Source: Verrucomicrobiota bacterium
Lineage (GTDB): Bacteria > Verrucomicrobiota > Verrucomicrobiia > Chthoniobacterales > Terrimicrobiaceae
NCBI GenBank assembly: GCA_017305195.1
Contig: JAFKMU010000050.1
Span: forward strand, 1-64,000
Length of the DNA: 64,000 nucleotides
Direction of reading: 5' to 3'
Below the pieces are notes generated by a model that did no database searches, was not told where the DNA came from, and was given only the letters and a program-made list of their open reading frames with translations. The translations under genes and the position numbers were made by a program. Positions 18,779 to 28,500 of the stretch are shown one piece after another (positions within the stretch are counted from its first letter, which is position 1; each line of letters starts with the position of its first letter).

Positions 18779-20066
18779 TGCGGAATTGACAATTCCCTCC
18801 GTGCGCAGCTGGCGCAGGCCATCGCTGAGCACGCAGATCTTCATCGGTCTGATCCTGGGCGGCGTCTTCGGCTGGGCTTTCCCCGCCATCGCCGTCCACG
18901 GGGAATTGCTCAAGGATATCTTTCTCAACCTGATCAAGATGATGGTCGGGCCCCTGGTCTTCGCCAGCATCGTCCAGGGAATCGCGGGCGGCGGTGATCT
19001 CAAGCGCGTCGGCCGCATCGGACTCAAGTCCATCATCTACTTTGAGGTCATCACGACTCTCGCTCTCCTGGTCGGCCTGGTCTTCGCCAATGTCATTCGT
19101 CCCGGCCAGCACGTCGCCCTGCACTCCAGCGCCGCGGTTGCCGGAGTTCCAGCGGGCAAGCCCCAGACCGTCGCCGAGATGGTCCTGCACGCCGTGCCCA
19201 CGAGCGTCTTCGATGCGCTGGCTCGCGGAGATGTACTCCAGATCGTGACGTTCTCGGTCATCTTCGCCATCGCACTCTCCCTCGCGGGCAAGGCGGGCGA
19301 GCCGATCCTGAAATTCACCGAGGGCCTCACGCAGGTGATGTTCAAGTTCGCCGGGCTGGTGATGCTCTTCGCCCCTCTCGGCGTGGCCGGAGCCATGGCC
19401 TTCACGATTGCGAAAAACGGCACGGGCATCCTCCTCAGCCTCGGCGCGCTGGTCGGCACGGTCTATCTCGCATTCATCGCCTTTCTCGCCCTGGTGCTCG
19501 GTTCGGTCATGCTGGTCTTCCGCATCCCGGTGATGCCTTTTCTCCGTGCGGTGAAGGAGCCGTGCCTCATCGCCTTTGGCACGACGAACAGCGAATCCGC
19601 CCTGCCCAAGGCCTTCCAGGCCATGGAGAAATTTGGCGTGCCCAAGGGTATCGTCGGTTTTGTCCTCCCCACGGGCTACACCTTCAATCTCGATGGCGCG
19701 GCGGTTTATCTCACGGTCGCCATCATCTTCATCTCGCAGGCCGCCGCCAATGTCACCGGCGTCACCCTCACCTGGTGGCAGCAGGTGTTAATGGTATTGA
19801 CTCTTATAGTGACCTCCAAGGGTGTCGCTGCCGTGCCTCGCGCCGCCATCGTCGTCCTTGTCGCCGCCCTGCACACCTTTGGCCTGCCTCTGGAGGGAGC
19901 GGCGCTCCTCATCGGCATCGACGCCATCCTCGACATGGGGCGCTCCGCCGTGAACGTCTTTGGCAACTGCCTCGCCACCGTCGTCGTCGCCAAGTGGGAG
20001 GGTGAGTTCAATCAGGAACAGGCCCTCTCCGCCTACGGCCCGCAATCTTTATCCCAGTCCACATGA
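18771..20066 (+). CDS. Dicarboxylate/amino acid:cation symporter (DAACS family)
   Basis: A 431-residue inner-membrane carrier of the GltP/DctA/SstT type, with eight helices and two re-entrant hairpins. The first hairpin reads TTNSESALPKA (usual form TSSSEATLP) and helix 7 reads GYTFNLDGAAVY. The family imports glutamate, aspartate or C4-dicarboxylates with Na+ or H+. The start overlaps thrC by 8 bases and its end overlaps the cyanophycinase gene by 4 (ATGA), suggesting a coupled operon for acidic amino acids. Confidence 0.9.
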   Translation: MTDAELTIPSVRSWRRPSLSTQIFIGLILGGVFGWAFPAIAVHGELLKDIFLNLIKMMVGPLVFASIVQGIAGGGDLKRVGRIGLKSIIYFEVITTLALLVGLVFANVIRPGQHVALHSSAAVAGVPAGKPQTVAEMVLHAVPTSVFDALARGDVLQIVTFSVIFAIALSLAGKAGEPILKFTEGLTQVMFKFAGLVMLFAPLGVAGAMAFTIAKNGTGILLSLGALVGTVYLAFIAFLALVLGSVMLVFRIPVMPFLRAVKEPCLIAFGTTNSESALPKAFQAMEKFGVPKGIVGFVLPTGYTFNLDGAAVYLTVAIIFISQAAANVTGVTLTWWQQVLMVLTLIVTSKGVAAVPRAAIVVLVAALHTFGLPLEGAALLIGIDAILDMGRSAVNVFGNCLATVVVAKWEGEFNQEQALSAYGPQSLSQST

Positions 20067-21616
20067 GAAACCTCATCGCCAGCATTCTGATCATATCCTC
20101 CGCCAGCGTCTTTGCAGCGGAGACAGACACCGCCGCTCCCGTCACCGGGCCCAAGGCCGGTACGCTCCTCGTCGTCGGGGGCGGGGACAAAACCAGCATC
20201 TGGCCTGCCTTTCTCGATCTCGCCGGTGGAAAGGACGCGCCGATCGTCGTCATCACCACAGCCAGCCCGAAGAGCGGCACGGATAACAAGGACTTCACGG
20301 AACTCCAGGCTCTTGGCGCCACGCACCTTACACTCCTGCACACCGAGGACCGCACCAAGGCAAACTCCACCGATTTTACCGCGCCCCTCCGCGAGGCAAA
20401 GGCGGTCTGGATCACCGGCGGTCGCCAGTGGAGGCTGGTGGATTCCTATCTGAACACGAAAACGGAGAAGGAAATCTTCAACCTTCTGGATCGCGGCGGC
20501 GTCGTTGGAGGCAGTTCGGCGGGAGCATCCATCCAGGCATCCTATCTTCTGCGCGGAGCCCGCTCTGGCAACGGCGTCCTCATGGCGGCCGGATACGAGG
20601 AGGGCTTCGGGTTTCTCCGCAATACTGCCGTCGACCAGCATGTGAATACCCGGGACCGGGCCGACGACATGCTGAAAGTCCTGGAGGCGCACCCCGCCCT
20701 CCTCGGCATCGGCCTCGATGAGTCGACCGGCATCATCGTGCGCAAGGATCGCGCCGACGTGATCGGCGCCGGGTACGCTCATTTTACCGCCCGGGAGGTG
20801 GGCAAGGATCGGTCCTTCGAGTTGCAGGCTGGCGGCGCGTTCGATCTCGCCAGCCGCCATCCCATCGATCTCGTCTCCGAGCAGTCGGGCGACCAGGGGC
20901 TGACCACGCCGAAAGACCCCGGCTCCGTGAGGGTTGCGATCTATGCCGACGAGGGCAGCCCGAAGGCTCCGGATCTGATCGAGGGATGCCTTGGCACTCT
21001 CCCCGATAAATTTCACCTCGAGCGGGTAACCGCCGAGCAGATCCGCCAGGGAGCGCTGGCCAACTTCGACGTCATCGCGCAGGGCGGGGGACGCGCCTCC
21101 CTCCAGGCCGACGCTCTCGGTGACGACGGCAGGGAAAAGATTCGCGAATTCCTCCGCAAGGGCGGCGGTTACGTCGGCATCTGTGCCGGGGCCTATCTCG
21201 CCGCCGCCGACCGGCCTTATTATCTTCGCATCATCAACGCTCGGGTCGTTGATCGGGAACATTGGGCTCGCGGAGGCGGCGACGTGCAGATTCGCTTCAC
21301 TGATGAGGGCAAGGTAAACCTCCGCCAGGAGTCTCCGGTGGTCCAGATCCGCTACAACCAGGGACCGCTTCTCGCCCGGGATTCCCACGCCGATCTACCC
21401 TCCTATACGGAACTCGCAGTTTACGAGACAGAGATTGCAAAAAAAGGTGCGCCTGAGGGGGTTATGAAAGGGACTTCGGCCATGGTCAGCGCGCCTTTCG
21501 GGAACGGAAGGGTGTTCCTGAGCAGCCCTCACCCGGAGCGGACACCGGGTTTGGAAAGCATTTTGCAGTCAGCTGTCCTCTGGGTCGCAAAAAGGGATAC
21601 GCCGCCGAATCCGTAA
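20063..21616 (+). CDS. Secreted cyanophycinase-like protein fused to a BPL_N domain (paralogue 1)
   Basis: A 517-residue exported protein (signal MRNLIASILIISSASVFAAE). The N-terminal half matches cyanophycinase of peptidase family S51: LLVVGGGDKTSIW, TGGRQWRLVD, and the nucleophile block GGSSAGASIQ (Ser about 151). The C-terminal half matches the biotin-protein-ligase N-terminal, glutamine-amidotransferase-like fold, with GICAGAYLAA (Cys about 374). Cyanophycinase cleaves Asp-Arg polymer into dipeptides. A close paralogue of equal length lies at 32576. It is coupled to the amino-acid symporter upstream. Confidence 0.85.
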   Translation: MRNLIASILIISSASVFAAETDTAAPVTGPKAGTLLVVGGGDKTSIWPAFLDLAGGKDAPIVVITTASPKSGTDNKDFTELQALGATHLTLLHTEDRTKANSTDFTAPLREAKAVWITGGRQWRLVDSYLNTKTEKEIFNLLDRGGVVGGSSAGASIQASYLLRGARSGNGVLMAAGYEEGFGFLRNTAVDQHVNTRDRADDMLKVLEAHPALLGIGLDESTGIIVRKDRADVIGAGYAHFTAREVGKDRSFELQAGGAFDLASRHPIDLVSEQSGDQGLTTPKDPGSVRVAIYADEGSPKAPDLIEGCLGTLPDKFHLERVTAEQIRQGALANFDVIAQGGGRASLQADALGDDGREKIREFLRKGGGYVGICAGAYLAAADRPYYLRIINARVVDREHWARGGGDVQIRFTDEGKVNLRQESPVVQIRYNQGPLLARDSHADLPSYTELAVYETEIAKKGAPEGVMKGTSAMVSAPFGNGRVFLSSPHPERTPGLESILQSAVLWVAKRDTPPNP

Positions 21617-21618
21617 AA

Positions 21619-21637
21619 ATCAGGGAGCCTTCCTGAT
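21619..21637. terminator. Hairpin after cyanophycinase paralogue 1
   Basis: ATCAGGGA (21619-21626) pairs with TTCCTGAT (21630-21637) with one G-T pair, 2 bases past the stop. On the minus strand it is followed by T-rich sequence; on the plus strand it is not. The core GGAGCCTTCC also occurs just after paralogue 2 (34138-34147). Confidence 0.45.
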
Positions 21638-21651
21638 GGCAAAAAAAGGGC
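21637..21651 (+). promoter_or_regulatory. Candidate sigma-54 promoter for the PEP-CTERM gene
   Basis: TGGCA (21637-21641) followed by GC at 21650-21651 gives the diagnostic GG-N10-GC spacing of a -24/-12 promoter. The -12 box (GGGCT) is weaker than the consensus TTGCW. The predicted start is near 21663, about 48 bases before the ATG at 21711. In other bacteria PEP-CTERM genes are controlled by RpoN with the PrsK/PrsR pair, which fits. The element overlaps the preceding hairpin by one base. Confidence 0.45.
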
Positions 21652-21663
21652 TGGAATTTAATA

Positions 21664-21680
21664 ACGATCTAAATGATCGT
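21664..21680. promoter_or_regulatory. Perfect 6-bp dyad in the PEP-CTERM leader
   Basis: ACGATC (21664-21669) and GATCGT (21675-21680) are separated by TAAAT. It lies at the predicted transcription start and 31 bases before the ATG, so it may be a repressor site or a small leader hairpin. Confidence 0.35.
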
Positions 21681-21710
21681 GATTAACAATAAAGGGAAAA
21701 CCAACCGAAA

Positions 21711-23561
21711 ATGACACACACGCTGCAAAAAACCTCCCGAGGGAAAGTGGGGGGACAACTCACCCGGCTCTTGGCGATCGCTGCCATCGCCGGAGGTTTA
21801 TCTGAATCGATCAACGCAGCCACGTATACGTGGGACGGCGGTACGGGTTCTACAAGTGCCTGGAACACTGCGGCCAACTGGACGGATGACACGGTTAGTT
21901 TTGGTCCGAGTTCTATTCTGTATTTTTCGGCTCCGGGGACTGTCTACAACACCGTTCAAATCAATTCCTATGTCGTAAGCAATGGAAATGCAGCCACGCT
22001 GATCTTCGGATCGGAGACATCTGGAAGCGGTGGGATTTCCATTATTGGAAACAATAACACCATCACGCTCGTGGGAACTCTCGGATCGAGCCTCGGATTT
22101 ACCGGCGATCTCGCTTCTGCGAATATCGGCCTCTGGGTTCAGGCAGGCGCGGGCGTCAATGGCCTGTATGCCAACGACACCTCGACTAACACTGCGACAA
22201 AATCCAAGGTTGGGGTGCCGATAAGTGTTGGCTTGAACACCACCTTCCTCAACGAATCTGGAAGCGATTTCTATCTGGATTCGAGGTTGCGTAGTAATAG
22301 TGGAGGTTCGCTCATCCTGCGCAAAGGATCGTGGGTGATCGATTACGCAGACGTTGTAAACGGCAGCGGAGAAAGTAGTGAAATCAAAGGCATTACCATT
22401 GAGGACGCCAAGTTAACACTCAATGTTTCTGGAGGAACGACTGGAACGAATTCGAACAGTCCTCTTGGACGAGGAGCGTTGAATCTCGGCTTGGCGGGCT
22501 CGGACAAGGACGCTGTATTTGTGTTCACCTCACTGCAGCGAGCTTCCGACGCAGACAGCAATCGACTGACTCCCACCTCTGGCAATGTGGTCAATGTTGG
22601 AGAGGGAACCGGGAAGCGAGTGATTCAAAACGGCAGTGCTGCGAATAAGGAGCTTTATTCGTCCCTCACCATCAACGGGTCTGCCACCTTGACGCTGGAC
22701 AATAACAATATCGACGGCGCTTCTATGGAGATCAGCGCGGACGCGTCGGGAGTTAGTAGCTCGAACGACGCTCTGACCGGAGTCCGGGGTACCGGAAACC
22801 TCTACCTGACGGGCGGCGGTACATATTTTACCAAAGCCGGAGTAGTCGATGTTACCAAGGGCGTTCGCAACAGCTTCACCGGAAAAACGACGGTTAACCA
22901 GGGAACACTGCAGTTCATCGAGAGCGGCGGATTTCAGAAGTCTTCCGTCATCCAGGTCGACAAGCAGGGCGTGCTCGATGTCAGCCAGGCGACCAGCGGA
23001 TACATCGTCGGCGACAGTGCCTATCTCAGCGGTTCCGATACGCAGACTCTCTCGGGTACGGGCCACGTCGTTGGTACGCTCTTGCTCGGCAGCCAGTCCG
23101 TCCTGCGAGCAGGCGGCACAGATGCCGGCAGCTATCGGGCGTCGCTCTCCTTTGATAGTGATCTTTCGCTCGGACCATTAACTGTCGCAGATTTGTCAGG
23201 TGTCTATTATGGAGCAGTAGATACGACAGGAGTTCTTTCCTATGCGGGTGAACTGCGTGTGACCCTGGCACAGGGATTCACGGCAGACGGTATTTACGAT
23301 TTGTTTGGGTTTGGCTCGGATGCCGGAGACTTTGCCGCGATCACGGTATATGCGGGTGAGACGCTGCTGGGCAGCCTCGCGCAGGGCGTGGGCGAGTTCG
23401 CCACGCTGTGGACGGGCTCAGTCGCAGGGCAGGATTATTCCTTCGACCAGCTGAGCGGCGACCTCACCGTGAGTGCGATTCCCGAGCCCGGCACGATGGT
23501 GCTGCTCGGGTTGGCCGCATTCTTGCTTATTGTTAACAAGCGCCGGTTCGCCCGGCACTAA
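21711..23561 (+). CDS. PEP-CTERM surface protein with autotransporter-associated beta-strand repeats
   Basis: A 616-residue exported protein with an extended signal peptide (about 1-36), then TYTWDGGTG ... WNTAANW, the hallmark opening of the autotransporter-associated beta-strand repeat family, and a long Gly/Ser/Thr/Asn-rich beta-helix-like body. The C-terminus is a PEP-CTERM sorting signal: IPEPGT (about 590), a hydrophobic helix, and KRRFAR. It should be cut and anchored by an exosortase, none of which lies in the window. The gene is less GC-rich than its neighbours. It directly precedes the pseudopilin cassette. Confidence 0.9.
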   Translation: MTHTLQKTSRGKVGGQLTRLLAIAAIAGGLSESINAATYTWDGGTGSTSAWNTAANWTDDTVSFGPSSILYFSAPGTVYNTVQINSYVVSNGNAATLIFGSETSGSGGISIIGNNNTITLVGTLGSSLGFTGDLASANIGLWVQAGAGVNGLYANDTSTNTATKSKVGVPISVGLNTTFLNESGSDFYLDSRLRSNSGGSLILRKGSWVIDYADVVNGSGESSEIKGITIEDAKLTLNVSGGTTGTNSNSPLGRGALNLGLAGSDKDAVFVFTSLQRASDADSNRLTPTSGNVVNVGEGTGKRVIQNGSAANKELYSSLTINGSATLTLDNNNIDGASMEISADASGVSSSNDALTGVRGTGNLYLTGGGTYFTKAGVVDVTKGVRNSFTGKTTVNQGTLQFIESGGFQKSSVIQVDKQGVLDVSQATSGYIVGDSAYLSGSDTQTLSGTGHVVGTLLLGSQSVLRAGGTDAGSYRASLSFDSDLSLGPLTVADLSGVYYGAVDTTGVLSYAGELRVTLAQGFTADGIYDLFGFGSDAGDFAAITVYAGETLLGSLAQGVGEFATLWTGSVAGQDYSFDQLSGDLTVSAIPEPGTMVLLGLAAFLLIVNKRRFARH

Positions 23562-23573
23562 TGAATCGTTAGG

Positions 23574-24131
23574 ATGTTGCTGCCTGATCCCATACGAAAC
23601 ACGTCGCACGTCCGCCCGTCCCCGGGCGGGCGTGAGGCTGGTTTTTCTCTCGTGGAGGCCTGCATGGCGATCGGCCTGGTGGCCTTTTGCCTTGTGGCCC
23701 TGCTGGGGCTGTTTCAGATCGGCCTGAGCCAGGAGCGCCAGGCCGTGGATCAGGTGAGGGCGACGCATATCCTGGCCGCTGTCTCCGATGAGTTTCGCGG
23801 CCTCGGCCGCCTCCCGGATGGCTCCAGCAGCACGCAAACCCGGGGCGTCCGGTACAAGCTCCAGCTTCCCTCCTCGGGGGCCTCCGTGCTGCAGCCGTCG
23901 GCCTCGCTCAAGGTCGATGAACAGGGCGAAATCGCGACGGCCAACGAAGCCTATGTCATTCATTACTGGATCACTCCGCCGAGCGTCACTCAGGGCATCT
24001 ATGCGCCCTATAAGTTGAGAGTCATCGTGGCCTGGCCGGGCAGCGCAAGCATCAAGGGCGCCGTCGAGTCGCCGGAGCTGAAAAACATCCGCGGATACGT
24101 GGAGACAACCCTGGAGTTCAATCGTGGATAG
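23574..24131 (+). CDS. Prepilin-like protein, Verru_Chthon cassette protein B
   Basis: A 185-residue protein with a type IV prepilin cleavage motif, G|FSLVEACMAIGLVAFCLVAL, at about residue 23, including the conserved Glu at +5. It would be processed by a prepilin peptidase and assembled in a pseudopilus-like structure. Size, position and neighbours match cassette protein B, known mainly from Verrucomicrobiota. It follows the PEP-CTERM gene by 12 bases and overlaps the next gene by 8. Confidence 0.85.
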   Translation: MLLPDPIRNTSHVRPSPGGREAGFSLVEACMAIGLVAFCLVALLGLFQIGLSQERQAVDQVRATHILAAVSDEFRGLGRLPDGSSSTQTRGVRYKLQLPSSGASVLQPSASLKVDEQGEIATANEAYVIHYWITPPSVTQGIYAPYKLRVIVAWPGSASIKGAVESPELKNIRGYVETTLEFNRG

Positions 24132-24924
24132 ACGCAGGCAACAGCGCGCCTTCACGCTCATCGAACTTCTCGCCGCCACCGCCGTCTTCGTGCTTCTCAT
24201 GGGCCTGCTCATGCAGGTGCTGGGATCAGTCAGCAGCACGAGCGATCTCTCCCAGCGGCGGATCGAGATTCTCCGCCAGGCCATCAGCGCCCTCCAGCGG
24301 GTCGAGTTTGATCTGCGCGACACCATCCGTACGGGAGGATCGGGAATCTTCGTGGTCAAGGGGGGATCGGGCAATATCAACGACTCGCTCTACTTTCTCG
24401 CCCCCGTTTCGGCAAGCATCGGCCCCTCGGGCGATCCGCGCAAGCTGTCGCTCGTGAGGTACGGGGTCGCCTCCCCGGCAACCGGCCAGCCCTCGTTCGG
24501 CCAGTGGCCGGAAATGCCGGCGCTTTCGCGCACGGTGAAGCCATTCGGATGGGATGACGACATCGGCACGCTCCTGCCGCTCACCGCCAGCGGCGCGGAG
24601 GACGTCTTGTCCAAAGGTGACATTCAACAAATCTCCCCCGGCATCATCAGGTATGAAATCTGCTTCCAGCAATGGGACGGATCGATCACCAGCCAGCCGC
24701 CGTCGAGCTGGAGCAGCGTACGCGCTCTGCTTATCGGCGTGGTGGCGATCGACAGGAAGGCGGCGTCGCGTTTGACGCAGGGGGAGAGGGATTCCCTGGC
24801 TTTGAAGTTCGACAAGCCAGGAAACAACGATCGCCCTTCGGCAAAATGGAACGGCGTCATAGGGAACCTCCCCCAGAGCGTTCGGGAAGGAATTCGCATC
24901 TATGAACAAACCATATCAATCTAA
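24124..24924 (+). CDS. Prepilin-like protein, Verru_Chthon cassette protein C
   Basis: A 266-residue protein starting at GTG 24124 inside the end of gene B. The prepilin motif is RA|FTLIELLAATAVFVLLM, with Ala rather than Gly before the cleavage point. The remainder is a GspJ-like soluble domain, including VEFDLRDTIRTGGSG. Functions of these cassette proteins have not been worked out to my knowledge. The 23-base overlap with D points to a single transcript. Confidence 0.85.
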   Translation: MDRRRQQRAFTLIELLAATAVFVLLMGLLMQVLGSVSSTSDLSQRRIEILRQAISALQRVEFDLRDTIRTGGSGIFVVKGGSGNINDSLYFLAPVSASIGPSGDPRKLSLVRYGVASPATGQPSFGQWPEMPALSRTVKPFGWDDDIGTLLPLTASGAEDVLSKGDIQQISPGIIRYEICFQQWDGSITSQPPSSWSSVRALLIGVVAIDRKAASRLTQGERDSLALKFDKPGNNDRPSAKWNGVIGNLPQSVREGIRIYEQTISI

Positions 24925-25525
24925 TCGCTCCGCCTTTTCGGTGGTGGAGCTGCTCACGGTGATCTCGCTGATCTCCGTGCTCACGGTGATCGCCACGCCT
25001 GCCGTCTCCTCCATCATGGGAGCCAGCGGCACCACCCGTGCGGTCAACGACGTCTCCAGCGTGATGGAGCACGCCCGCCAGTCCGCCATGAAGCTTAGCA
25101 CCTGGGTCTGGGTCGGCGTGGCCGACGTCACCGCCGACAATAATGGCTCGCCGCAGATCTGCATCGTGGAGCTTGCCAGCAAGGACGGCTCCTCCGATGC
25201 GTCCCCGGCAAACCTGATGCCGCTCCGGCGCAATGTGAACGTGCAGGGGGTGAAGTTCTCGCCGGCGGCGGATCCCTCCGCCACGATCATTGGATCGGCG
25301 AGGCCCGTATCGAGCCTCAAGTGGACGGTGACCACGACGAGTGGCCGGCAGGATATTGACTTCGCCGACAAGGCGATCGGCTTTTCCCCGAAGGGCGAGG
25401 CCATGCTGGACGGAGACGTCGCCCCGGCCTGGATCAAGGTTCCCTTTGTCGCGTCCAATAACAGCGCCGATTCCAAATCCGTGCTCGTATCCGGGCCGTC
25501 CGGCCAGGTCGTTGTCGTACACTAG
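24902..25525 (+). CDS. Prepilin-like protein, Verru_Chthon cassette protein D
   Basis: A 207-residue protein with the prepilin motif SA|FSVVELLTVISLISVLTVI at about residue 11, again with Ala at -1 and Glu at +5. Its soluble part resembles a GspH-type minor pseudopilin. The stop is followed after one base by the ATG of protein A, so translation is likely to be sequential. Confidence 0.85.
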   Translation: MNKPYQSNRSAFSVVELLTVISLISVLTVIATPAVSSIMGASGTTRAVNDVSSVMEHARQSAMKLSTWVWVGVADVTADNNGSPQICIVELASKDGSSDASPANLMPLRRNVNVQGVKFSPAADPSATIIGSARPVSSLKWTVTTTSGRQDIDFADKAIGFSPKGEAMLDGDVAPAWIKVPFVASNNSADSKSVLVSGPSGQVVVVH

Positions 25526-25526
25526 G

Positions 25527-28500
25527 ATGAAGGGGCGTTTTCTCCGGCGTTTCCAGCGGGGCGGAGCGCTCCTTGTGACGCTGGCCTTCGTGGTGCTCGT
25601 GACGGTGGCGATCCTCGCCTTCGTCGCTCATACCCAGAGCGCCCTCCTCGCCGCCCGCGCCACGGTGTCGCGGATGGAGAGCGACAATCTCATGACCAGC
25701 GCCCTGGAGTCGACCCTCAGCGACCTCCGGATGGAAATGCTCGCGGGCGCCCTGAAGGACTCCGCCCGCACGAACTTTGACTCTCTCGATCCGCTCGTCG
25801 TTCGGCGCAGGTGGGCCATGGTCCCGTCGCGGCTGGTTTCCGCCAACCTGCCCGCCAACGGATTTGAGAACCTCGTGAAGCAAAGCCTTTACCGGAAGAA
25901 CTTCTATCCCGGCGCCACCGCGACCACCAATTTCATCTCCTATGGCCCGGCGTCCTCCGTGGGCTCGCGGCGGGCGACCTCAGTCAATACTATCACACCC
26001 TCGGCTGACGGGCGCATGCTCTCCGCCGCCCGCTGGGACCAGGTTGCTCTCGCCTCCCAGTCCTTCCCGGACAACGCTCTGCCCGACTGGATCTACGTCA
26101 CCCGCGGCGGCGTCCCCTCCGACGGTTCCACCCTCGTGGCTTCCAACGCCTCCAGGTCGGCCCTGGACAACACCAACTACGTCGTCGGCCGGTATGCCTA
26201 TCAGATTTATGACGTGGGCGGATTGCTGGATCTGAACACCGCCGGGCTTCCCTCGTCGTCTGCCTCCAAGGCCCCGGCCAAGGGGGGCGTGCAGTGGGCG
26301 GACCTCGCCGCCATCGGGTTTTCCACCAATTCCATCAAGGACTTGATGGATTTCCGCTTCTCCGCGACGAAGTCGTATTCCGATCTGCCCGACAAGATCC
26401 GGTACATATCCGAGCGCGCCGGATTTCTTTCTCCGATGAAGGCCGGAGCCGATTCCGACGGCTTTTTCTATACCAGGCAGGATTTACTGCGCTTCTTGCT
26501 GCGCTTGTTCGGCCGGACGAACCTGAAGTCCTGCGATCCGGCTGAGCGCCAGATCCTGGCCTCGGTGACCCAGGACTCGCATTTTCTGACGTCCCCCTCG
26601 TGGAACCCGCCTACGTTGGGAACCGCCGAGCGCCCGGCCATCCTTGCCGAGACCAAAGGAGGAAACAACGCACGGAGTGACTACGATGAATTCAATCCGG
26701 TCATCGTTACAAATACCGTTCTTCCTGGAAAAACCTTTAACCGGCGTGTGTACGACAACCCCCAGAACTTTTCGGGGGCGAAGGATGTCCCAGCCAAGGT
26801 CGGCGAGCCGTTTGTCCTCAACCGCTTTCCCCTGGATCGCCTGCGCCTGATCACGAGGACGGCCACGGCAGATACGAAAAGCGACATCTATCGCTTCTTT
26901 GGCATCACCCGCGCGTCTCCCGATGAGCCCTGGGTCTACAAGCACGGTACCGTGGATCGTATCCTTCGGCTCAACGAAATTCAGAGCGGCAATAACACCG
27001 ATGATGGAAAACCTCGCGAGCCGGACTTCCTTGAGATTCTCAAGATGGCTCTTTCCACCGGAGCTTTGGGCAAGAGCGCCGGTCTTGCGACTGGCGGCGA
27101 CTCCAGTGTGAACGCGGATGACCAGCGGGTGAACTACCAGCTCATTCAGATCTTTGCCAATCTGGTGGACCAGTTTGACGAGGATGGCTTTCCCACTGAG
27201 GTCCAGAATGAAGACATGGTCTTTTACGGAGTCGAAAATCTGCCCTATCTGCAGCGGATCAAAGGTTTCGCCGCGAGATTATTGTCCGACTCGGAGCCTG
27301 CCTTGAAGGATGGAAAGCCAATAGTCAGGCAGCCCTACTCGCTGGTCTGGATTCCCGAGGTGTGGAATCCCCATGATTCCAGGAGCCAGTTTCTGCCCTC
27401 CAGTCGTCCGACGAGGTTCCGGGTTGTTGCCGAGTCGCGATCTGCTTCCCAGCTCCAGTGCCGGGTGGCGGATGATTCCACCGTGAACAAAGGCACGGCT
27501 GATTTCCAGTACATCGCGGATAATTTCAATGTGGAACTCAAGCCTGCTGCCCTCGCGGCAAGCTATGATCCAGTGACCCTGAACACCACGGAGTACGGAA
27601 TTCCCTCCCAACCGCTGGAGGATATCAAGCGGCCGCCGAAAATTACTGGCGATCCGGATTGGGACGCCTCGTATGCAAAGTTGGATAGCGGGCTTGTTGG
27701 CATCGCCAGTCCGATAGTTTACGCGGACACCGACGCGGCTTTGATAAGGTTTCGCTATTACAACGGCGAAGGGGATGATTCGGAAGAGGAGGAAAAGAAA
27801 AATCCGGTGGATTTCGCGATGGAGTATTTTGATGAAGGTTCGAAAAAATGGAAACGATACTCCCGGCAGCGGAATTATCACGCTGGCGCCTGGATCGAGA
27901 CTGGCTCTCAACGGGGCCGATCTGGGGGGGGCTATTACAAACAGCAAAACACAGTCCGGTTTCTTTGGTTTGATCCTCGGAGCGAGCGCTTTTCGATCTA
28001 TCGTCTGAAAGAGGCTGAAGCCGATGCCAATGGAATTGCCATTGCCAATGCCTATGTCGATAACGCAAGCCTGAGGCCGGACTCCGCTGCCGGATACGGG
28101 ATGTACTACGAGGACGGCAATGCCGAGAGACCGGCGACGGGATACGGGTGGACGCTGGGCAGTCCGAACCGCGTTTCTCGAACCGGTGCGGGCACTCCGT
28201 ACGCGATGGCTACCATCGTGCAGAATACGGGTTCGGGCACGCGGTACACCGATCCCGACGGGATTGTGCGTCCGGGAGATGGGTATCTCGCCAGCGGCAC
28301 CGACCCGGAAGGCCAGATGTATTGGGCGACGGATGCGTCTGGAAACAGGAACGATGCCAGCCGCCCGATCATTTTGAATCGCCCGTTCCGCTCCGTGGCG
28401 GAGGCCGGTTATGCTTTTCGCGGCACGCCGGGCAGGAGCCTGGATTTCTTCTCCGACAAGAGCGGCGATTCCAACTTCCTCGATTTCTTTTCCATCGATG

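Noticed and set aside
21711-23561. Exosortase gene for the PEP-CTERM protein
   Set aside because: No multi-span protein with an exosortase Cys/Arg/His pattern is encoded in the window.
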